A DNA stretch of 10,737 nt from Proteobacteria bacterium SG_bin9. GTDB lineage: Bacteria > Pseudomonadota > Alphaproteobacteria > Rhizobiales > Xanthobacteraceae. Made by a program: the position numbers and the translations under genes. The notes below the pieces were generated by a model. That model worked only from the letters and a program-made list of their open reading frames with translations. It made no database searches and was not told where the DNA came from. The stretch lies in assembly GCA_002083525.1 (NCBI GenBank), contig LWDM01000012.1, positions 143,407 through 154,143 on the forward strand. Direction: 5' to 3'. The stretch's first letter is position 1. Every line of letters begins with the position of its first letter. Shown here piece after piece: positions 6,991 through 10,737 of the stretch.

Positions 6991-7014
6991 TGTCCAGGCC
7001 GCTTCGCCTGGACA
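6991..7014 (-). promoter_or_regulatory. 9-bp perfect hairpin in the prkA 5' UTR
   Basis: TGTCCAGGC (6991-6999) is the exact reverse complement of GCCTGGACA (7006-7014), with a six-base loop. It lies 28 bases upstream of the prkA start codon, just before the Shine-Dalgarno region, and has no T tract on either strand, so it is not an intrinsic terminator. It could stabilise the mRNA 5' end or be a protein-binding site. The inverted repeat is plain in the sequence; its role is inferred. Confidence 0.4.
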
Positions 7015-7028
7015 CCGTCTGGGGAAGT

Positions 7029-7062
7029 TCTGATGAAGTCCTAGCTTCAGGGCTCCATCAGA
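7029..7062 (-). repeat. Second inverted repeat in the prkA 5' UTR
   Basis: TCTGATG (7029-7035) is the reverse complement of CATCAGA (7056-7062). Between the arms, AAG (7036-7038) can pair with CTT (7045-7047), extending the stem on one side. Together with the 6991-7014 hairpin this suggests a structured leader ahead of prkA. Arms of this length with a 20-base interior could also arise by chance. Confidence 0.25.
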
Positions 7063-7184
7063 GCTTTCCGCGACATCAACACGGACACCGACTGTGATTC
7101 AAGCTTCTTCCAAACCGCTGCGGATCAAGTCACGAGAAGCGGGTGAACTCGCCGTCAGTTCCAACCACTCGGCCCGACATTACC

Positions 7185-7200
7185 AGCAATTTGTATGCCG
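7185..7200 (-). promoter_or_regulatory. Candidate sigma-54 (-24/-12) promoter for the prkA operon
   Basis: On the minus strand the sequence reads CGGCAT-N5-TTGCT. The invariant GG of the -24 element and GC of the -12 element have the canonical spacing of TGGCAC-N5-TTGC. The -12 element matches fully (TTGCT), and the -24 element matches GGCA but not the flanking T and C. Transcription would start near 7175, leaving a 5' UTR of about 210 bases. Sigma-54/NtrC dependence is established for E. coli yeaGH, which supports the reading here. No convincing sigma-70 promoter was seen in the same stretch. Confidence 0.45.
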
Positions 7201-7293
7201 TTTGGTCGCAACGAATTTTGAAACCCGTTCGACGCAGGGACTCTCGACCGCCTCGCCCGGTTCCGTTTGCGAACACACCTTCGATCCCTCAAC

Positions 7294-7313
7294 GCGCCGC
7301 ACGCGTGCAGCGC
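7294..7313. repeat. 20-bp near-perfect palindrome between cheB and the prkA promoter
   Basis: GCACGCGTGC (7299-7308) is a perfect palindrome. It extends through one mismatched pair (7298/7309) to flanking GCGC on both sides (7294-7297 and 7310-7313), making ten arm positions with a single mismatch. It lies about 95-110 bp upstream of the -24/-12 candidate, a normal place for an enhancer-binding activator site, and 54-73 bases past the cheB stop. It could equally be the hairpin of a che 3' end, but it lacks a T tract. Confidence 0.35.
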
Positions 7314-7351
7314 CGACAGCCCGCGCAACAACGCGGTCGGTGGGGTCGGCG
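7311..7351 (-). terminator. Weak hairpin cluster downstream of cheB
   Basis: CGCCGA near 7311-7316 can pair with TCGGCG near 7346-7351, and inside it CCGCG (7321-7325) pairs with CGCGG (7332-7336) around CAACAA. This is a GC-rich structure 16-56 bases after the cheB stop. No T tract follows on the minus strand, so it is at best a poor intrinsic terminator or an mRNA 3' end barrier. Confidence 0.2.
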
Positions 7352-7366
7352 AAATGCTGCGCCCGC

Positions 7367-8425
7367 TCAGCCGCGTGCGTCGAATGCGCGTATCGCCGGG
7401 GCCATCTGCGACAGCGGCAGGACTTCGTCGACCGCGCCGAGCTTGATGGCTTCTTTCGGCATGCCGAAGACCACGCAGGTTTCCTCGTTCTGCGCGATGG
7501 TGCGGGCGCCCCGGTCGTGCAGCAGCTTCATGCCACGCGCGCCGTCGTCGCCCATGCCGGTCAGGATCAGCGCCAGCAGATCCTTGCCGGCGCACTCGGC
7601 GGCCGAGCGGAACAACACGTCCACCGAGGGCTTGTGGCGGTTCACCGGTGGACCATCGGCCACCACGGCGTAGTACTGCCCACCGGCCTTGCGCAGCTGC
7701 AGGTGCCGTCCGCCCGGTGCGATCAGCACGACGCCGCGTTCGAGGCGATCGCCGTCCTTGGCTTCGCGAATGTTCATCTCGCACAAGCCGTCGAGCCGCT
7801 GCGCGTACATGGCTGTGAATTTCTCCGGCATGTGCTGCACGATCGCGATGCCAGGGCTGTCGCCGGGCAACGACGTCAGCACCAGCTCCAGCGCCTGCGT
7901 GCCACCAGTCGAACTGCCGATCACCACCGGCTTGTTGACCGACAGGGCATGCAGCCCGGCAATCGGTGGCTTGGGCGCCGTGGCGGCTGGCGACGCGGCA
8001 CGAGCGGCCAGCATGCCGGCACGTGGCCGGGAACGCGCTGCCGTCTTCAGCGTCTGCAACAGCTCACGGCGCGAATCCTCGAGAAACTGCTTCAGCCCGA
8101 GCCGCGGCTTGGCCACGATCGCCACCGCCCCCGCCGACAGGGCTTCCAGCGCCATGCGGCTGCCATCGGTGGTGAGCGTCGAGCAGATCACGGTCGGGAT
8201 GGGTGCCTCGTCCATGATCTGCCGCAAAAAGGTCAGGCCGTCCATGCCGGGCATCTCGATGTCGAGCAGCAGCACGTCGGGGCGGTTCTTGCGGATCACC
8301 GGACCGGCGATCAACGGGTTGGGTGCGCTGCCCATCAGCTCGATCTCGGCGTCGCCTTGCAACAGGTGCATCAGCGTCTGGCGCACCACCGCCGAATCGT
8401 CGACCACATAGACCTTGATTGCCAT
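7367..8425 (-). CDS. cheB: CheB, chemotaxis protein-glutamate methylesterase/glutaminase
   Basis: Response regulator that, when phosphorylated by CheA, removes methyl groups from receptor glutamates and deamidates glutamines. The 352 residues comprise a receiver domain (1-120) with the acidic pair Asp9/Asp10, phospho-acceptor Asp55 (LLLDIEMPGMDG), Thr83 and Lys106. A Pro/Ala-rich linker (about 130-160) follows, then the C-terminal esterase domain (about 163-345). By alignment with Salmonella CheB the catalytic triad is Ser172 (IGSSTGGT), His198 (VQHMP) and Asp294 (TGMGDDGA), all present. The open frame extends upstream to 8488, but the receiver domain begins at MAIKVYVVDD and GAGGA lies six bases before that ATG, so the start is 8425. 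It follows cheD by 14 bases and is the last gene of the che cluster in this direction. Confidence 0.96.
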   Translation of the reverse strand: MAIKVYVVDDSAVVRQTLMHLLQGDAEIELMGSAPNPLIAGPVIRKNRPDVLLLDIEMPGMDGLTFLRQIMDEAPIPTVICSTLTTDGSRMALEALSAGAVAIVAKPRLGLKQFLEDSRRELLQTLKTAARSRPRAGMLAARAASPAATAPKPPIAGLHALSVNKPVVIGSSTGGTQALELVLTSLPGDSPGIAIVQHMPEKFTAMYAQRLDGLCEMNIREAKDGDRLERGVVLIAPGGRHLQLRKAGGQYYAVVADGPPVNRHKPSVDVLFRSAAECAGKDLLALILTGMGDDGARGMKLLHDRGARTIAQNEETCVVFGMPKEAIKLGAVDEVLPLSQMAPAIRAFDARG

Positions 8426-8431
8426 CAGGAT

Positions 8432-8436
8432 TCCTC
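8432..8436 (-). promoter_or_regulatory. Shine-Dalgarno deciding the cheB start
   Basis: GAGGA on the minus strand lies six bases upstream of the ATG at 8423-8425. It supports that start over the longer frame from 8488, which would overlap the end of cheD. Confidence 0.7.
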
Positions 8437-8439
8437 GGT

Positions 8440-8922
8440 TCAAATGGGCACGGCCGTGACCTGCGGGGCCTCGGGACCGACCGTCCACGACAGCCGGCGG
8501 TAGCGCTGTCCGCCGAGATCATGGAATAGCACCTGCACGCCGTCCTGGGCCAAGGCATCGAGCGCCCAGCGTGCATTGCGTTCTCCCACATGGGCGGTCG
8601 TGAACAGGCTGGGAAACATGTTGCCACCGCCGTAGACATAGGCCAGGCATTGGGTCGGCTCGATGCCGCGCGCGCGCAGCAGTGCATACATCGTGTCCAG
8701 CGCCACCTCGGCATACGCGCCCGTTTCCGCCACACCGGCCACTGCACGGCTTGCATGAACGATGTGGCACATCGCACCAACGGTGCGCCGCGGGTCGGTC
8801 AGCACGATGGCGACGCACGAACCGAGCAGCGTCTCGAAGCGGTCACCGCGCTCGGCACAGACCACGTCGCCCGGGTGCAGGGTGTGCAGCGGGCCCAGCG
8901 GTTCGAGGATCATCGGCTGCAT
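8440..8922 (-). CDS. cheD: CheD, chemoreceptor glutamine deamidase
   Basis: Deamidates specific glutamines in chemoreceptors and, in some bacteria, is regulated by CheC or CheY-P. The 160-residue protein is of normal CheD length. The catalytic Cys and His of the family are visible as LLGSCVAI (Cys36) and AMCHIVHA (His53), with Thr31 just before the Cys motif. The YVYGGGNMF block (96-103) and GVQVLFHDLGGQRYRRL (128-144) are typical C-terminal elements. The start is ambiguous. The ATG at 8920-8922 has GGAG only two bases upstream, while the ATG at 8911-8913 has the same GGAG eleven bases upstream. I give the longer form. The gene lies 17 bases after cheR and 14 bases before cheB, consistent with one transcript. 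No cheC is in the window. Confidence 0.93.
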   Translation of the reverse strand: MQPMILEPLGPLHTLHPGDVVCAERGDRFETLLGSCVAIVLTDPRRTVGAMCHIVHASRAVAGVAETGAYAEVALDTMYALLRARGIEPTQCLAYVYGGGNMFPSLFTTAHVGERNARWALDALAQDGVQVLFHDLGGQRYRRLSWTVGPEAPQVTAVPI

Positions 8923-8939
8923 CGCTCCGTGCGCCGGGC

Positions 8940-9749
8940 TCACGACGGCTTGCGGAACGCACCGGGGGCGAGCGTCGTCAGCGCGGTGTTGCAGGGCACG
9001 CGGCCCTCGGCGGTGCCGATGAAGAACAGGCCGCCGGGTCGCAGCTGCGTCAGCACGCGGTCGACCACCTCGCGCTTGGTGGGTGCGTCGAAGTAGATCA
9101 GCACGTTGCGCAGGAAGATCACATCGAACGGACCGATGTCCTCGATCGGCTGACACAGGTTGAGCTGGCCAAAGCGCACCCGCTCGCGCAACCGTGCATG
9201 CATCTGCACCAAGCCTTCGGATGCGCCATCGCCGCGCAGGCAGTGCCGGCGCAGGCGTTCGGGCGTCACATGGCGCAGCCGGTCTTCCGGGTACACGGCC
9301 TCGATCGCACTGCGCAGCACGCGGTCGCTGATGTCGGTGCCGAGGATCGTCCAGTCAGCGCCGATGCGGCCCTGCTGCTGCAGGTCGGACAGCAGCATCG
9401 CGGTGCTGTAAGCCTCGTCACCGAACGACGAGGCAGCGCTCCAGACCCGCAGTTGCGCGGGTTTGCTGCGCGCCAGCTCCTGCTCCAGCAGCTCGTAGTG
9501 CGCGGGCTCGCGAAAGAAGTAGGTTTCATTGGTGGTCAGCAGATCGACCGCCACCTGGAACTCGCCCCCATCGTCAGGGGCGGAGATCAGCGCCAGGTAG
9601 TCCTCGAAGCCGTCCAGCCCCAGCCGCTGGATGCGCGGGGTGAGTCGCGAGGAGATCAACGGCTTTTTGTTGTCGGTGAACGACAAGCCGATGGCCGCGT
9701 ACATCAGTTCGGAGATGCGACGGAAGGTGGGGTCGCTGAGGGTCTGCAT
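8940..9749 (-). CDS. cheR: CheR, chemotaxis protein methyltransferase
   Basis: Uses S-adenosylmethionine to methylate glutamates on chemoreceptors. The 269-residue protein has the N-terminal helical CheR domain (about 1-75), LLTTNETYFFRE (70-81), the SAM-binding motif I region VWSAASSFGDEAYS (102-115), GTDIS (137-141) and FDVIFLRNVLIYFD (208-221). The beta-subdomain contains RGDGASEG (172-179), matching the RGxGxxEG loop of the E. coli enzyme that binds the receptor C-terminal pentapeptide. Motif I differs slightly from the common form (SFGDEAYS instead of STGEEPYS). The ATG at 9747-9749 lacks a strong Shine-Dalgarno. A 90-bp gap separates it from cheW, and cheD follows after 17 bases. Confidence 0.96.
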   Translation of the reverse strand: MQTLSDPTFRRISELMYAAIGLSFTDNKKPLISSRLTPRIQRLGLDGFEDYLALISAPDDGGEFQVAVDLLTTNETYFFREPAHYELLEQELARSKPAQLRVWSAASSFGDEAYSTAMLLSDLQQQGRIGADWTILGTDISDRVLRSAIEAVYPEDRLRHVTPERLRRHCLRGDGASEGLVQMHARLRERVRFGQLNLCQPIEDIGPFDVIFLRNVLIYFDAPTKREVVDRVLTQLRPGGLFFIGTAEGRVPCNTALTTLAPGAFRKPS

Positions 9750-9839
9750 GCCGTCGTTTCGAGCAGTGGGTGCGGGGCCAGAAGAACAGACGGCGGGTCA
9801 TCGGCGCCATGCCGGCGACCGCCGCTGAACTCTGGGGTG

Positions 9840-10364
9840 TCAGGCGTGCGCGGGCTCCTGTGCCGCCTCGCACAGCTGGGCCATCTCGTTGACATCGAAG
9901 GCCTTGTCGGGCTCCAGGATGATCACGAAGCGGCTCGCCACCTTGCCCATGCCGCTGATGAAGTCGCGGCGCACCGAGGCACCGAAATTCGGCGGTGGCT
10001 CGATTTGTTCGAGCGGGATGTCGATCACCTCGCTGACCGCATCGACCAGCAGGCCCAGCTCGACGCGTTCCCCGTCACGCACCGCGTCGAAGATCACGAT
10101 GCAGGTCTTCTTGCCGATCTTCGCCGCAGGCCGGCCGAAGCGGGCCTGCAGATCGATCACCGGCACCACCGCGCCGCGCAGGTTGATGACGCCGCGCACG
10201 AAGCCCGGCATCAGCGGCACGGTGGTCATCGGGCCGTACTGGATGATCTCGCGCACGGTGCGGATGTCCATCGCGAACACCTCCTCGCCGAGCGTGAACG
10301 TGAGGTACTGCGTCGGTGTGTCGTCAGCGGCAGCGCTGCTTCGACTCAAGGCGTTGGTGTCCAC
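9840..10364 (-). CDS. cheW: CheW, chemotaxis coupling protein
   Basis: Scaffold linking chemoreceptors to the kinase CheA. The CheW domain covers about residues 20-162, with QYLTFTLGEEVFAMDI (20-35), VREIIQYG (38-45), RGVINLRGAVVPVIDL (58-73), GLLVDAVSEVIDI (104-116) and FVIILEPDKAF (147-157) all typical. I chose the GTG start complementary to 10362-10364 because GAGGAG overlaps the upstream MCP stop codon and lies six bases before it, giving 174 residues, near the usual 160-170. An ATG at 10395-10397 would add 11 residues and overlap the MCP gene by 23 bases with no good ribosome site. The gene follows the MCP by ten bases, so translation is probably coupled. Confidence 0.93.
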   Translation of the reverse strand: MDTNALSRSSAAADDTPTQYLTFTLGEEVFAMDIRTVREIIQYGPMTTVPLMPGFVRGVINLRGAVVPVIDLQARFGRPAAKIGKKTCIVIFDAVRDGERVELGLLVDAVSEVIDIPLEQIEPPPNFGASVRRDFISGMGKVASRFVIILEPDKAFDVNEMAQLCEAAQEPAHA

Positions 10365-10370
10365 GTCGCA

Positions 10371-10376
10371 CTCCTC
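10371..10376 (-). promoter_or_regulatory. Shine-Dalgarno overlapping the MCP stop, deciding the cheW start
   Basis: GAGGAG on the minus strand begins inside the MCP TGA (10375-10377) and ends six bases before the cheW GTG. The overlap suggests that cheW initiation is fed by ribosomes terminating on the receptor gene. Confidence 0.65.
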
Positions 10377-10737
10377 AATAGGGGCGGAAGTTGCCATGGG
10401 TGCCGGTGGCCGCCGGCCGGACGGCCGTGCCACTGACCTTGCTCGCACCGCGCAGCGGTGAGTTCGGCGCGCGGCGCTCGGGCGTGGCCTCGGGCTTGCC
10501 CTTGCGCAGCGGCGCGGCATCGCCGCCCATGCTGAAGAAGGCCACCGACTGCTGCAGCTGCTCGGCCTGGCCGGACAGCTCTTCGGACGTGGCCGCCAGC
10601 TCTTCGGAGGCCGATGCGTTCTGTTGCGTCGCCTTGCTGAGCTGGCCCATTGCACTGCCGATCTCGGTGACCGACTGGCTCTGTTCCTGGGAGGCGGCGG
10701 CGATCTCCTGCACCAGCTCGCTGGTCTTCTGGATGCT
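10375..10737 (-). CDS. Methyl-accepting chemotaxis protein, C-terminal end (partial)
   Basis: Only the last 120 residues lie in the window; the sensing, membrane and HAMP parts are outside. The sequence IQKTSELVQEIAAASQEQSQSVTEI is the C-terminal methylation helix of MCPs, with AAASQEQSQSV as the usual adaptation-site pattern. GQLSKATQQNASASEELAAT and SEELSGQAEQLQQSVAFF then complete the coiled coil. After VAFFS comes a tail of about 50 residues rich in Pro, Arg, Ala and Gly with no predicted helix, ending in NFRPY. Receptors with such tails often carry a CheR/CheB tether at the very end, and NFRPY fits the pattern x-aromatic-x-x-aromatic. The gene precedes cheW by ten bases and is presumably the main receptor served by this cluster. 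Confidence 0.95.
   Translation of the reverse strand, partial: SIQKTSELVQEIAAASQEQSQSVTEIGSAMGQLSKATQQNASASEELAATSEELSGQAEQLQQSVAFFSMGGDAAPLRKGKPEATPERRAPNSPLRGASKVSGTAVRPAATGTHGNFRPY

Larger units (their letters stand above)
6963..7366 (-). other. 404-bp intergenic region upstream of prkA
   Basis: No credible gene lies between the cheB stop and the prkA start: the frames crossing it (such as + strand 7094-8503 and 7143-7673) are antisense continuations over cheB. From left to right it holds two hairpins near the prkA start, a -24/-12 promoter candidate at 7185-7200, an AT-rich stretch (7181-7230) unlike its surroundings, and a GC-rich block with inverted repeats at 7294-7351. It most likely combines the prkA promoter region and the 3' end of the che transcript. 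I recognise no small RNA. Confidence 0.6.

Noticed and set aside
3957..7097. A 1046-codon open frame on the + strand
   Set aside because: It lies entirely antisense to yeaH and prkA, both of which are full-length with clear motifs. The product is a run of Val/Leu/Ala/Arg/Asp/Glu with no domain, as expected from the complement of high-GC coding DNA.
7260..7280. GTTC/GAAC inverted repeat as an activator site
   Set aside because: The arms are only four bases with seven unmatched bases between them, too weak to separate from chance.
6963..7366. Possible small RNA or riboswitch in the prkA upstream region
   Set aside because: Hairpins are present but nothing matches a known riboswitch core or an sRNA layout (promoter plus intrinsic terminator).
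7094..8503. A 469-codon open frame on the + strand across the prkA upstream region and cheB
   Set aside because: Most of it is the complement of cheB. The intergenic part lacks the codon bias of the neighbouring genes.
8682..10436. A 584-codon open frame on the + strand
   Set aside because: Antisense to cheD, cheR and cheW, all clearly real. It carries no motif or plausible ribosome site.

Overview
The window looks like chromosomal DNA from a high-GC betaproteobacterium. The strong G/C bias at third codon positions, the che gene order and the YeaG/YeaH/SpoVR set fit the Burkholderiales, perhaps near Rubrivivax/Leptothrix. That placement is inference from protein resemblance and composition, not a search. 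No mobile element, tRNA, rRNA or CRISPR array was seen.

Left end, + strand: the last 32 codons of an unidentified gene (to 100), then a leader region (101-321) and a complete class I DAHP synthase, the first enzyme of aromatic amino acid synthesis (322-1437). The leader carries a Phe-rich short ORF (139-210), a strong intrinsic terminator (240-269) and an alternative pairing segment (185-191 with 241-247). This is the full layout of a ribosome-mediated phenylalanine attenuator. A hairpin at 1443-1468 separates this unit from the convergent genes to its right.

Middle, - strand, read right to left: prkA/yeaG (6962-5040), yeaH (5012-3738), spoVR/ycgB (3741-2137) and a PduO-type cob(I)alamin adenosyltransferase (2056-1475). 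The first three are the conserved stress/stationary-phase PrkA-YeaH-SpoVR set, with yeaH and spoVR overlapping by an ATGA. The 404-bp region upstream (6963-7366) holds a correctly spaced -24/-12 (sigma-54) candidate, a 20-bp near-palindrome upstream of it, and two hairpins in the presumed 5' UTR.

Right end, - strand: a chemotaxis adaptation cluster, read right to left as the C-terminus of an MCP (cut by the window edge), cheW, cheR, cheD, cheB. CheR methylates and CheB demethylates/deamidates the receptor, CheD deamidates it, and CheW couples it to CheA, which is not in the window. The MCP ends in a flexible tail whose last five residues fit the aromatic CheR-tether pattern, and CheR carries the matching glycine-rich loop.

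Most of this is recognisable housekeeping and signalling machinery. The most notable element is the Phe attenuator in front of the DAHP synthase gene. Next are the sigma-54 candidate for the PrkA operon and the apparent receptor-tether/CheR pairing. I saw no wholly unknown multi-gene system.
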